A stretch of DNA of 64,000 bases from JAEZAA01 sp964514485 (lineage in GTDB: Bacteria > Pseudomonadota > Gammaproteobacteria > Pseudomonadales > Oleiphilaceae), in the NCBI GenBank assembly GCA_964514485.1, contig CAZEWG010000007.1:35160-99159 (forward strand). The letters are read 5' to 3'. Position 1 is the first letter of the stretch, and each line of letters opens with the position of its first letter. Both the position numbers and the translations under genes were made by a program. The notes beneath the pieces are model-generated. The model worked only from the letters and a program-made list of their open reading frames with translations, was not told where the DNA came from and did not search any database. Positions 54,182 to 62,419 of this stretch are shown here, piece by piece.

Positions 54182-54583
54182 TCAAACGGTGGTTTCGGTT
54201 TTCTGGCTGACCACCTCGATCAGGCGCAGACGCAGCTTTTTGTTCCCTGGGCCGGGCCATTCGATCCGGTCGCCCACGGACAGTCCCAGCAAGGCTGCTC
54301 CCGCCGGAGCCAGAATAGACAGTTTGCCGGGTGAACCATCCACTTCATTGGGATAGACCAGCTCAATTTCATGGGCTTGCTTGGTGTCTTCGTTTTCGAA
54401 GCGAACCCGGGAATTCATGGTGACAACCGTGTTGGGCATTTCCCTGGGGTCCAGCAGGGTGGCACGGTCGAGTTCATCAAACAGTTCAGGAACGACGTCG
54501 TTTTGGTCGTAGACGCGCTCCAACAAGGCGCAGAGGCGATCGAAATCGCGTGTGGAAATCATGATAGACGGGCGGTCAGACAT
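54182..54583 (-). CDS. rnk: Regulator of nucleoside diphosphate kinase Rnk
   Basis: Rnk is a GreA/GreB-like protein that binds RNA polymerase; it was found as a suppressor affecting nucleoside diphosphate kinase and alginate synthesis. The 133-residue protein has an N-terminal short coiled-coil part and a C-terminal GreA-like domain (YPNEVDGSPGKLSILAPAGAALLGLSVGDRIEWPGPG). GGAGAG precedes the ATG at 54583. Monocistronic between uncharacterised genes. Confidence 0.93.
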   Translation of the reverse strand: MSDRPSIMISTRDFDRLCALLERVYDQNDVVPELFDELDRATLLDPREMPNTVVTMNSRVRFENEDTKQAHEIELVYPNEVDGSPGKLSILAPAGAALLGLSVGDRIEWPGPGNKKLRLRLIEVVSQKTETTV

Positions 54584-54935
54584 TAGTACTCTCCAATAGT
54601 CTTCAAGGCAAAATGCTTTAGTTTTAATAGATGGTTTGCGGTCGCCGGACCTGAAAAAACGGAAAGGTCAGATCCGGCGGGTCAGATGGAAGGCAGCAGA
54701 GTACCCAGGAGCCAGGTTGAGGCTGGTTCCTGTTGAAGGATACTGTTGAAGAATGCAGCTGAAAAAGGCGTTCAATGGCTTACCGAACGTTGATATTTAG
54801 TGGTCATGAGGTATCCAGCATTTACTAGTGGTGGGTGAAAGTCAAGAGGTGGAGTTCCCGTTCTTGAGCTTTCTGAGGGCGGGTTGCCCGGGAGCGGCCT
54901 TCGGCATTGCAGGAGCTGGGGATGAGGCCAAAAGT
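54584..54935. other. 350-base gap upstream of rnk
   Basis: No gene is supported. It holds the rnk promoter (AT-rich at 54605-54640) and the 3' end region of the convergently oriented side, plus TTGACT on the minus strand near 54840 with only a weak -10. Confidence 0.4.
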
Positions 54936-56084
54936 CTAGCGGTCTTCGTAGCGTTGGTGCTTGAAAAAAATGCCGGAGTCGCCGAACTCTGAGGCAATAA
55001 AAGCTGACACAGTTGTCATCTCGCCGATCTTCACCGCACTGGCGCGTCGTTCCAAGGCGTGCTCCTGACTGACGGAAGGCCGCAGTGAGGTTTTGATGGG
55101 CATCTCGGTGGCGAACACGTCATAGAGCTTGGAGCCCGGCGGGATGCCCATCAGGGCTTCCCGAAAGTCATGGGGCTCGCTTTGAAAGCGGTTGCGCAGC
55201 TCGGCATTGGGCACAAAGTAAATCTGGGTCGGCGCCTTGGGGGCGGGCACGGCGCTGCCATCCTGGTTGAAGCGGGCCATGTCGGTCATTAGCAGCAAGG
55301 TTGGCTTGCTGGTGACGGCAGAGAAGATCGCCGAGATCGCCAGGGATTTATTGAGTTCCGGCAGCACATACTGGGACAGTTCGTTGGCAAAAAAGTTGTA
55401 GTTGTCGCCTTGGCCGGTCAGGGTGTAGAGCGCCGCCAGGTTCTTTGACGGCTGGCCATCCAGCAGCAGCTTCCAGGCCAGACCCGGGGCAAAGCCCCGG
55501 TCCGCCGGGTTGCCGGTCACCGACAGGCGGAGCAAGCCCTGGTCGGAACCCTGGAACAGACCGGTGTATGGGGAGTCTGCCACCGGCGCGAAACGTACCT
55601 TGGCCAGCACCGCATTGGGGTGGATGGGTTTCTGGTAACCCATGGGGGCGACATCCGTCTCAAGACGAACCTTGGTCCAGAGAATGGAGTTCAGCAGGCC
55701 CAGTACATCAATCGACTTCAGCACTGGCAGCTCCTGGTCCCGGAACTGGCTGGGCAGGACCCCGTTTAACCAGAGATGATCGAGCTTGGCAGCCGCCGAC
55801 CAGGATTCGTAGTCGGCCGGAAGACTCAGGCGAGGCTGCCCGGAACCTTTGGAATCACCCGCGCTGACATGGGCCCCGTGGCCGGAGCCGATATTTGACT
55901 GGGCAACCTCCTGCAACGGCTCACTTCCTGTGTGGTGCTCAAGCGGCTCGGAGCACTCCGCGCCCAGGCTGAACAATGCGGCCAGAAGGCCGAGGGTGAC
56001 CCGATTGGAGGAAGTGAAACGCGTGAAGAAAGTGAGGCGAGTGAAGAAAGTGAAGCGAGTCGATGCGACAGTGGAGACAGCCAT
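54936..56084 (-). CDS. Uncharacterised exported protein, faintly catalase-like
   Basis: A 382-residue protein with an N-terminal hydrophobic segment (TLGLLAALFSLGA) and many polar residues after it. The region ~165-265 (VRFAPVADSPYTGLFQG, LLRLSVTGNPADRGFAPGLAWKLL, NYNFFANELSQYV) loosely recalls the heme-barrel pattern of catalase-like proteins (RFS, RGFAvKF, N-x-FF). I cannot confirm heme or catalytic residues, so this is inference only. The first ~30 residues come from an 18-bp tandem repeat (RFTFFT RLTFFT RFTSSN), so the true start may be downstream. Confidence 0.55.
   Translation of the reverse strand: MAVSTVASTRFTFFTRLTFFTRFTSSNRVTLGLLAALFSLGAECSEPLEHHTGSEPLQEVAQSNIGSGHGAHVSAGDSKGSGQPRLSLPADYESWSAAAKLDHLWLNGVLPSQFRDQELPVLKSIDVLGLLNSILWTKVRLETDVAPMGYQKPIHPNAVLAKVRFAPVADSPYTGLFQGSDQGLLRLSVTGNPADRGFAPGLAWKLLLDGQPSKNLAALYTLTGQGDNYNFFANELSQYVLPELNKSLAISAIFSAVTSKPTLLLMTDMARFNQDGSAVPAPKAPTQIYFVPNAELRNRFQSEPHDFREALMGIPPGSKLYDVFATEMPIKTSLRPSVSQEHALERRASAVKIGEMTTVSAFIASEFGDSGIFFKHQRYEDR
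56011..56064. repeat. Three tandem 18-bp units inside the N-terminus of the exported protein
   Basis: Units at 56011, 56029 and 56047 (pattern AAAGTGAGGCGAGTGAAG with substitutions). They encode hexapeptide repeats on the minus strand. Confidence 0.8.
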
Positions 56085-56341
56085 TCTTGAACTCCGGTTT
56101 TGTATTTGTTGTTAACAGCCAAGAATGGCGGATGCCCGCTCAGTATGGATGCCTTCCGGGAAGAAAATGATTTTGTAGGCTCAGGGGAACAAAACAAGAG
56201 GATAACCGCCAATTTCAGGGATTGTGCACACTTTCAGCGGTTGGGAGCCGAACGCGCGGTACTTTCGTGCCAGCTTCAAGTTGTTTGTGATGCTTTCACT
56301 CTATATTTTTAGCTCATAGACATTGGTTAGGGATGATAAAA

Positions 56342-56731
56342 ATGCGCAGCTACCGATTTTTGCCCTGCTTGGCGCTGATACTGCCACTTTCCGTACAGGG
56401 TGCGGACCAGGAAGGATGGACGGAGTCGCTGAAGCGGGAGATGGTGGCCGGATGCGTCACTTCACTGAAGGATGCGGTGAGTGCGGATGTGCGGACGGAA
56501 CTGGGGCTGGGGGCTTCCGAGGCGCTGCCCCCGGAAACACAGCAGGTTCTGAACACTGAGTTTGTGCCGGAATTTGAAAAGGCCTGTGATTGCACCATTG
56601 ATCGGGTGGCGGAACAGCATACGTATGATGCGGTTGCCAATAACCCCGATCTGCTTCGCGAGGAGGCGGCGCGGGTAGGAACGCCGGAAGGTTGTCCACT
56701 GGAATTGCCCGGGGCGGCGGGCGGCCAGTAA
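56342..56731 (+). CDS. Small periplasmic protein, unrecognised
   Basis: A 129-residue precursor with a signal peptide (residues ~1-20, FLPCLALILPLSVQGA). The mature part is acidic with four cysteines (GCVTS, ACDCT, GCPLE), probably disulfide-linked. A helical middle (VLNTEFVPEFEKACDCTIDRVAEQ) is reminiscent of small secreted proteins of marine gammaproteobacteria. AGGG lies ~10 bases before the ATG at 56342; an ATG at 56333 is also in frame. Function unknown. Confidence 0.6.
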   Translation: MRSYRFLPCLALILPLSVQGADQEGWTESLKREMVAGCVTSLKDAVSADVRTELGLGASEALPPETQQVLNTEFVPEFEKACDCTIDRVAEQHTYDAVANNPDLLREEAARVGTPEGCPLELPGAAGGQ

Positions 56732-56744
56732 CAACCTTCCTGCC

Positions 56745-57959
56745 TTATTGGCGGGCTTTTTCCGGCAGGCTGCCGAGACAGAAGAACAACACCGCCAGCA
56801 GGCCACAGCCACCCATCACCGCCAACAGCGGGAACACGGTGCCATCATACAGCGTTCCCACCACCACGCTGGCCAGGGCGCCGGCGCCGAACCGCAGGCT
56901 TCCCATCATCGCTGACGCACTCCCTGAAATATGTCCAAATCGGCTCATCACCAGGGACTGGGCGTTGGCATTGACCACCCCGTTGGTGCTGACAAAACAG
57001 ACGATCGCCGCCACCAACAGGGGCAGCGGCGGTTTGGCCTGAGGTGTCTGCACCAGCAGGAAAATAGAGGCGAGCAGCACGACCATGATGCCGATGCCCA
57101 GCATGCGGTGAGAGCCGGTTTTGAGCACATAACGGCTGGAGAGGGCGGTAAAGCCGGTCATCGCCAGAATGTTGAGGGCGAACACGAAGCCATAGTGCTG
57201 CTCGGAAACCCCGTAAAGCTTGATATAGACAAAGGGGGAGGCGGCCAGAAACGTCATCATGCCGGCAAACACCAGGGCGGCGCAGAACATAAAGCAAATC
57301 GACTGACGCTGGCTGAGCAGGCTGGCATAGTTGCGTAGCAAACTGGCAGGGCGCAATGAAATCCGTCGCTCCGGTGCCAGGGTCTCACCGATCTGCCAAT
57401 GGAACAGAACCAGCCCCACCATGGCCAGGGCGGCCAAGGTCCAGAAAATCAGACGCCAGCCGCTGAGCTGAAGCAGCAACCCTCCGGCAATGGGAGCCGC
57501 CAGAGGAGCGATGGCCATCACCATCATGACAAACCCCATGATGCGGGCGAATTCGTTGCCCTCGGTTCGATCCCGAACCAGCGCCGGCACGGTAACGATT
57601 AAACTGGCCGCGCCAATGCCCTGTAAGGCACGGGCCATCAGGAGCTCCTGAATGTCTCGGGCCAGGGCGCACCAGGCGGCGCCCAGCACGAACACACCCA
57701 AGCCCAGGATAATGGTCAGCCGGCGGCCATAGGCGTCGGAGATCGGGCCAAAGATCAGTTGCGGCAGGGCAAAGCAGGCCAGATAAACGCTCAGTGTTTG
57801 CTGAACGAGATGAGGGGAGGCTCCCAGATCTGCCCCAATGGCGGGCATGCCAGGCAGGTACATATCAACGGCCAGGGGCGAAAGCCCGATCAGCAGGCCG
57901 AGCAAGACAATAAACGAGGGTTCAACCTTGGAACGCATACTGCTGAGTTCCTGAAACAA
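56745..57959 (-). CDS. Bcr/CflA family multidrug efflux transporter
   Basis: A 404-residue MFS transporter with twelve helices. The DHA1/Bcr signature is present: SPLAVDMYLPGMPAIGADLG, QQTLSVYLACFALPQLIFGPISDAYGRR and RALQGIGAASLIVTVPALVRD. Drug:proton antiport is known for the family (bicyclomycin, sulfonamides, florfenicol); the substrate here is not visible. A terminator separates it from the upstream dehydrogenase gene. Confidence 0.93.
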   Translation of the reverse strand: MFQELSSMRSKVEPSFIVLLGLLIGLSPLAVDMYLPGMPAIGADLGASPHLVQQTLSVYLACFALPQLIFGPISDAYGRRLTIILGLGVFVLGAAWCALARDIQELLMARALQGIGAASLIVTVPALVRDRTEGNEFARIMGFVMMVMAIAPLAAPIAGGLLLQLSGWRLIFWTLAALAMVGLVLFHWQIGETLAPERRISLRPASLLRNYASLLSQRQSICFMFCAALVFAGMMTFLAASPFVYIKLYGVSEQHYGFVFALNILAMTGFTALSSRYVLKTGSHRMLGIGIMVVLLASIFLLVQTPQAKPPLPLLVAAIVCFVSTNGVVNANAQSLVMSRFGHISGSASAMMGSLRFGAGALASVVVGTLYDGTVFPLLAVMGGCGLLAVLFFCLGSLPEKARQ

Positions 57960-58037
57960 GTGAAGCGAAGCGGCTTAAGTCGCCTGAGGGGATCGCACAA
58001 CGGCCATAAGTGTGACATTCCAGTGCCATCAAATAAA

Positions 58038-58057
58038 GGGGAGGTGAGGGCCTCCCC
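58038..58057 (-). terminator. Terminator of the sorbosone-type dehydrogenase gene
   Basis: On the minus strand GGGGAGG, loop CCCTCA, CCTCCCC, then TTTATTT. It lies 23 bases after the stop. Confidence 0.7.
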
Positions 58058-58079
58058 CAGGAAAACCTGCTCCTAATCG

Positions 58080-59480
58080 TTAACCGCCCGAGTTAAAGCT
58101 GATCCGGTAGATCACGCCATGGCTGTCGTTGGCGACCAGCAACGCCCCGTCGGGAGCCTGGGCCAGCCCGGAAAGTCGGCCGAACTGCGCGGGAGCATCT
58201 GGCGGGCCCTGCAGCCAGCCACTGGCAAAGGGCTCCACCGCCACCGGAGCGCCGGTTTGGTCATGGCGAATGCGGACAATTTCATAGCCCACCGGCGGGT
58301 TGCGGTTCCAGGAGCCCCGCAGGGTCACAAAGGCATCATTTTGGTACTCTGCCGGAAACTGCCCGCCGTTATAGTACACCCACTGCATGCCGGCGGTATG
58401 GGACTGATGGGTGACCAGAGGTGCGACCGTCTCGGCGCAAAACTCCTGCTTGGTCATCTCCGGTGGGTCTTCGGACACGTGCAGATCAACTTCCTGATTG
58501 CCACCACAGAAGGGCCAGCCGTAGTGGCCGCCTTCCTCCAATCGGTTGATCTCCTCGGGTGGCCAGTCATCACCCCGGCCATCGCTGGAATGGTCCCAGC
58601 CATAGAGCTGGCCATCCAGTGGGTTCCAGGCAAAGCCAATGGTGTTGCGCAGCCCTTCGGCGTAGATCTCCAGACTGTCTACCGTCAGGTCCGGCTGGTC
58701 CGGGTCGAACCGTACCAGGGTCGCATAGAGGGGGTTGGGTTCGGCCGCGGCATTGGTGGCACTGCCGATGGATAAATAAAGCAGCCGGTCCGGGCCGAAT
58801 TCCAGGGTGCGGTTCGGGTGCTGGCCGGCTTCCGGCAGGTTATCCAGAACCAGCTCCGGCTCGTCCAGTTCGCCTTCTTCCAGTACGGCGGCCCGATACA
58901 ACTGGGTGTCGGTGACCATATAGAGGTAGTCTTCTTCAGGAGAGAGGGCCAGGCCGTGCACTCCCTGTTTGTCTTCCCCCAGCCCCGAGGCGACCGGCTG
59001 CGCCTCGTCGGCTTCCCCGTTATTGTCCTGATCCCGCAGCAGGGTGACTTGTCCCGCTTCCCGTTCGGTCACATAGATATGGCCCTGGCTGGAAACCTCG
59101 ATAATCCGCGGGTTGGTCAGATCCTCGGCGAACACGGAAATGCTAAAGCCGTCCGGCAGCTGAACCTGTTGCAGCAACTCGTCGGAGTGCTCAAGCTTTT
59201 CCGGGCGCACGCTGTTGTTTTGAGCCGTGGCGCTTTGCAGGCCTTCCCGTTCTTCTGCCTGGATCGGCGCGGGCACCGGGTTGGCACGACTGCTGGAGCG
59301 GGTTTCACTGGAAGGCTGCTCAGTAGGCAGGTCCTGGGCTTGGGCCAGGGTGGCGCCCATCATCAGCAATAAGCCCAGGGAAGCCGCGGCGCGGGTGGCC
59401 GAAACAAGAGGGCGGCGACAAGGGCCCGAAAGGTGGGCAGGATGAAAGGCCTGATGCGAAAACAAGCGTTGGTAATCCAT
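58080..59480 (-). CDS. PQQ-type (sorbosone/glucose) dehydrogenase beta-propeller protein
   Basis: A 466-residue exported protein with a signal region (residues ~30-50, SLGLLLMMGATLAQAQ) and a six-bladed propeller. Conserved elements are LPDGFSISVFAEDLTNPR, GVHGLALSPEEDYLY, NRTLEFGPDRLLYLSIGS, NTIGFAWNPLDGQLYG and GSWNRNPPVGYEIVRI. The family includes soluble PQQ glucose dehydrogenase and L-sorbosone dehydrogenase; the cofactor and substrate are inferred only from homology. I start at the ATG at 59480 with GGGAG upstream instead of the longer frame to 59525. Confidence 0.82.
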   Translation of the reverse strand: MDYQRLFSHQAFHPAHLSGPCRRPLVSATRAAASLGLLLMMGATLAQAQDLPTEQPSSETRSSSRANPVPAPIQAEEREGLQSATAQNNSVRPEKLEHSDELLQQVQLPDGFSISVFAEDLTNPRIIEVSSQGHIYVTEREAGQVTLLRDQDNNGEADEAQPVASGLGEDKQGVHGLALSPEEDYLYMVTDTQLYRAAVLEEGELDEPELVLDNLPEAGQHPNRTLEFGPDRLLYLSIGSATNAAAEPNPLYATLVRFDPDQPDLTVDSLEIYAEGLRNTIGFAWNPLDGQLYGWDHSSDGRGDDWPPEEINRLEEGGHYGWPFCGGNQEVDLHVSEDPPEMTKQEFCAETVAPLVTHQSHTAGMQWVYYNGGQFPAEYQNDAFVTLRGSWNRNPPVGYEIVRIRHDQTGAPVAVEPFASGWLQGPPDAPAQFGRLSGLAQAPDGALLVANDSHGVIYRISFNSGG

Positions 59481-59941
59481 AGATTGCTCCCAATGATCGA
59501 TCTGAAGGCCAGGTCCATTCGTCATTCTTATTGGGTGCGTACATCTCTCGGGTTGTGCCGTGTGCCTTTCTAACTCTGCCCGCCCCGGTAGGCGAGCCGT
59601 GCAATGGGTGGCGTGTCGCGCAGCCGGGCTAGCTCGGCGGCGTGAACAGACTGGCCGTGTAACGAGATTGCGCCGTGCATGAGGCTGGCTCCTTCAGCCG
59701 CGCACCGAAACCGGCATCGTGCAGGGCAGATGCCGTGGATACATGATAGGGAGCCGGCACAGAGGACCCAACATTGGGTTGCGAGCGACTTGCATCTATA
59801 AGTGAAGGCATGAATAAAGCGAGGGCATAAATAGCGAAGGCATAGGGTGGATGCGTATTGATAATTTCACGAATTTATTTACGCTAGCCGCTCCATTGTC
59901 TAGCCTCTATATTCTTCCTTTTCTGACTCGGTGTCTGTCTG
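59481..59941. other. 460-base gap between divergent dehydrogenase and YejM-like genes
   Basis: No gene is supported. It holds promoters for both sides (AT-rich at 59850-59885; TATATT at 59908-59913) and a degenerate direct repeat of GGCAT(A/G)AATA(A)GCGA units at 59805-59846. Small frames on the minus strand lack ribosome sites. Confidence 0.4.
59805..59846. repeat. Short degenerate direct repeat
   Basis: Three imperfect units beginning AAGGCAT, AGGGCAT and AAGGCAT, spaced 17 and 15 bp. Confidence 0.5.
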
Positions 59942-61795
59942 GTGGTCGACCCTCTCTCTGTTAACAGGCCTGTGCCTCGCGCCAAGGTGCACGGCTGGTT
60001 TATTTTGGTGAATGGCCTTTTGGCCTTGCTCGTTTCCTTACGCTACCTTAGCTATGCTCCCGCCGCCGATGGGTGGTGGGATGCCTTGTACCGGGGAGCT
60101 GCCACTTTCAGCCAAATGGTGCTGCTGGCGGCAGTCATTGGCCTGGTGCTGCTACCGGTCCTCCTGCTTCCCTGGGATAGAACCCGCCGATTCATCCTGG
60201 CCGGAATAGCCGGCTTTGGGCTGAGCTTTCTGATGGTGGATACGCTGGTATTCGCCCAGTATCGCTTTCATATCAATGCGGTGGTGTTGGAGCTGTTTCT
60301 GTCAGGAGAGGTGATCAGCTTTCCTGTAAGCACCTATCTCACGGTGGGGGCGGGCATTTTGCTGCTGTTAGTGGCGGAATATGCCCTGTTGGGCTGGCTG
60401 GCGCAGGGGCCTCGCCTGGTGCGTCTGCGCCTGGGGCGCAAGTTCACCGGGATGGTGGTGGCCGCCTTATTGGTCACCCATGGCTCCCACATTTGGGCCG
60501 CGGCCTATGGCTACCAGCCGATCACTTCATTTAGCCGCTTCTTGCCACTGTTTCAGCCGGCCACCGCGAATTCCTTCATGCGTAAAAATGGCCTGATCGA
60601 CGCCGAGGCCCTGGCCCGTCAAGAGGCGCTGAAGCTGAGAGAGTCGGGCACCTTGCAGTATCCGCTGCAGCCGCTGGTCACCCGGCCAGTGGACAAGCCC
60701 CTCAATATTCTCTGGATTGTGGTGGATTCCTGGCGGGCTGACACCTTTAACCCCGAAGACACGCCCAATATGTGGCACTTTGCCCAGCAGGGGATGGTAC
60801 TGAACAATCACTTGTCGGCAGGCAATGCGACCCGGGCGGGCATCTTTGGCCTGTTTTATGGCATCCCCGCCACTTATTGGCATGCTTTTCAGGACGAGCG
60901 GCGCTCTCCACTGTTAATCGACCGTCTGCAGGAGCTGAATTACCAGCTGGGGGTTTTTGCCTCGGCCCATTTGCTCAAGCCTGAATTCCATCAAACCGTG
61001 TTTAGCCGTGTGCCGAATCTGCGGATGCGCTCCGAAGGCGTTAACGCGGTGGAGCGGGATCAGGATATTACCAACGACTGGCTGGCGTGGTTTGACAGCC
61101 GTGACCCCGGCCGGCCGAGCTTTTCATTCCTGTTTTATGATGCGCCCCATTCCTACCTGTTCCCGGCGGGCTATCCCCATCAGCGCCAGCCGATGGTCTC
61201 CAGCATGAATTACCTGGAGCTGGATAACGACTTTGATCCCCAACTGGTCTACAACCGTTATCGCACCAGCGTCCACTATGTCGACAGTCTGGTGAAGCGG
61301 GTTTTGGATCGCCTGCAGGAAAGTGGCGAGCTGGACCACACCCTGGTGCTGATCACCGGCGATCATGGGGAGGAAATGAACGACAACAAGCTCAACTACT
61401 GGGGCCATAACAGCAACTTCACCAATGCCCAGGTTCAGGTACCCTTTGCCTTGGTAGGCCCCGGCATTGGCTCTGAAAATGGCTGGAATGATTTAAATGC
61501 CATCACCAGCCATGAAGACGTGGCCCCAACCTTTCTCAAGCATGTGCTGGGCGTGGACAGCCACTTGGATACCTACACCACCGGCAAAAGCCTGCTGGAC
61601 GAGCCGGTGCAACGCCCCTGGGGGATCAGCTCCGACTATAACGGCTATGCCCTGATCAGCCACGACAGCATTCTGGAACTGTCGGCCGTGGGTTCATACC
61701 GCTTGCTGGATCGCACCAATCGTCCCAAGCAAGGGGAGGTGAACTTTGTCCATGTGCAACAGGCCATGAGCGCCCTGAGCCGTTTCTATAAATAG
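59942..61795 (+). CDS. YejM/PbgA/LapC-like inner-membrane protein (DUF3413 + sulfatase fold)
   Basis: A 617-residue protein with five N-terminal helices (residues ~20-185, DUF3413-type) and a periplasmic sulfatase/alkaline-phosphatase-fold domain (~255-595) containing LNILWIVVDSWRADTF, the metal-site GDHGEEMND and NYWGHNSNFTNAQVQVPF. The family includes YejM/PbgA/LapC, which sense LPS and control LpxC proteolysis through LapB, and a lipid-transfer role was proposed. The sulfatase nucleophile Cys/Ser is not evident. The start is a GTG at 59942 with a poor ribosome site. Confidence 0.87.
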   Translation: MVDPLSVNRPVPRAKVHGWFILVNGLLALLVSLRYLSYAPAADGWWDALYRGAATFSQMVLLAAVIGLVLLPVLLLPWDRTRRFILAGIAGFGLSFLMVDTLVFAQYRFHINAVVLELFLSGEVISFPVSTYLTVGAGILLLLVAEYALLGWLAQGPRLVRLRLGRKFTGMVVAALLVTHGSHIWAAAYGYQPITSFSRFLPLFQPATANSFMRKNGLIDAEALARQEALKLRESGTLQYPLQPLVTRPVDKPLNILWIVVDSWRADTFNPEDTPNMWHFAQQGMVLNNHLSAGNATRAGIFGLFYGIPATYWHAFQDERRSPLLIDRLQELNYQLGVFASAHLLKPEFHQTVFSRVPNLRMRSEGVNAVERDQDITNDWLAWFDSRDPGRPSFSFLFYDAPHSYLFPAGYPHQRQPMVSSMNYLELDNDFDPQLVYNRYRTSVHYVDSLVKRVLDRLQESGELDHTLVLITGDHGEEMNDNKLNYWGHNSNFTNAQVQVPFALVGPGIGSENGWNDLNAITSHEDVAPTFLKHVLGVDSHLDTYTTGKSLLDEPVQRPWGISSDYNGYALISHDSILELSAVGSYRLLDRTNRPKQGEVNFVHVQQAMSALSRFYK

Positions 61796-61802
61796 TCCTC
61801 CT

Positions 61803-61831
61803 GGCCCGGCAGCGTTAGCCTTTGCCGGGCC
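61803..61831 (+). terminator. Terminator of the YejM-like gene
   Basis: GGCCCGGCA (61803-61811) and TGCCGGGCC (61823-61831), followed by TTCTCTACTCTCTC. Confidence 0.65.
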
Positions 61832-61932
61832 TTCTCTACTCTCTCTTTTCTCCAGCATTTTTCCTGGCTCTCTTCAGTGTGCTCCTGGGGCGAGCCAACA
61901 GGGCTGGCCGTTCCTGATTGCCAGGGCGCCAG

Positions 61933-61989
61933 CTTGTAATCAGACGTGGCAAACAGTAGGTAAATGGAGGGAACAACGCGAATTACAAG
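61933..61989. promoter_or_regulatory. Perfect inverted repeat upstream of the encapsulin operon
   Basis: CTTGTAAT (61933-61940) and ATTACAAG (61982-61989), 41 bases apart, 38-94 bases before the EncFtn start. They may be the arms of a leader hairpin or two operator half-sites. Confidence 0.5.
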
Positions 61990-62026
61990 TTCGCTCCACC
62001 ATCACCTATCCGTTAGGGAGAACGAT

Positions 62027-62419
62027 ATGGCTGGTTCAAGTGATAGCTACCATGAACCCCAGGAGCTGCTGTCTGAGAAGACCAAGGATATGCACCGGGC
62101 CCTGGTGTCGGTACAGGAAGAGCTGGAGGCCGTGGACTGGTACCAGCAGCGCGCCGATGCCACCCGGGATGAACAACTCAAAGGGTTGCTACTGCACAAC
62201 ATGCGGGAAGAAATCGAACACGCCTGCATGGTGCTGGAATGGCTCCGGCGCAACAGTCCCGACTTCGACCAGCAGATGAGAACCTACCTGTTTACCGACA
62301 AGCCCATTCTGGACATTGAGGAAGATGAAGCTGACTTGAATCCGGCCGGGAAAAGCCGGGCGAGCCTGCAACTGAACCGGTTCACCATTGGCGATCTGAA
62401 GGGTGGGAAGCAATCATGA
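62027..62419 (+). CDS. Encapsulated ferritin (EncFtn), encapsulin cargo
   Basis: A 130-residue ferritin-like ferroxidase packaged inside encapsulin. It matches the EncFtn family (for example Rhodospirillum rubrum): the ferroxidase ligands Glu32, Glu62 and His65 and the adjacent Trp38/Tyr39 are all present (EELEAVDWY, and REEIEH). EncFtn forms an annular decamer and oxidises Fe(II). The C-terminal extension ends FTIGDLKGGK, a typical encapsulin-targeting peptide. I start at ATG 62027 with GGGAG 8 bases upstream; the frame also runs back to 61964. It overlaps the shell gene (ATGA). Confidence 0.95.
   Translation: MAGSSDSYHEPQELLSEKTKDMHRALVSVQEELEAVDWYQQRADATRDEQLKGLLLHNMREEIEHACMVLEWLRRNSPDFDQQMRTYLFTDKPILDIEEDEADLNPAGKSRASLQLNRFTIGDLKGGKQS

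Noticed and set aside
59629..59811. 60-codon minus-strand frame in the gap before the YejM-like gene
   Set aside because: No ribosome site, odd composition, and overlaps a direct repeat.
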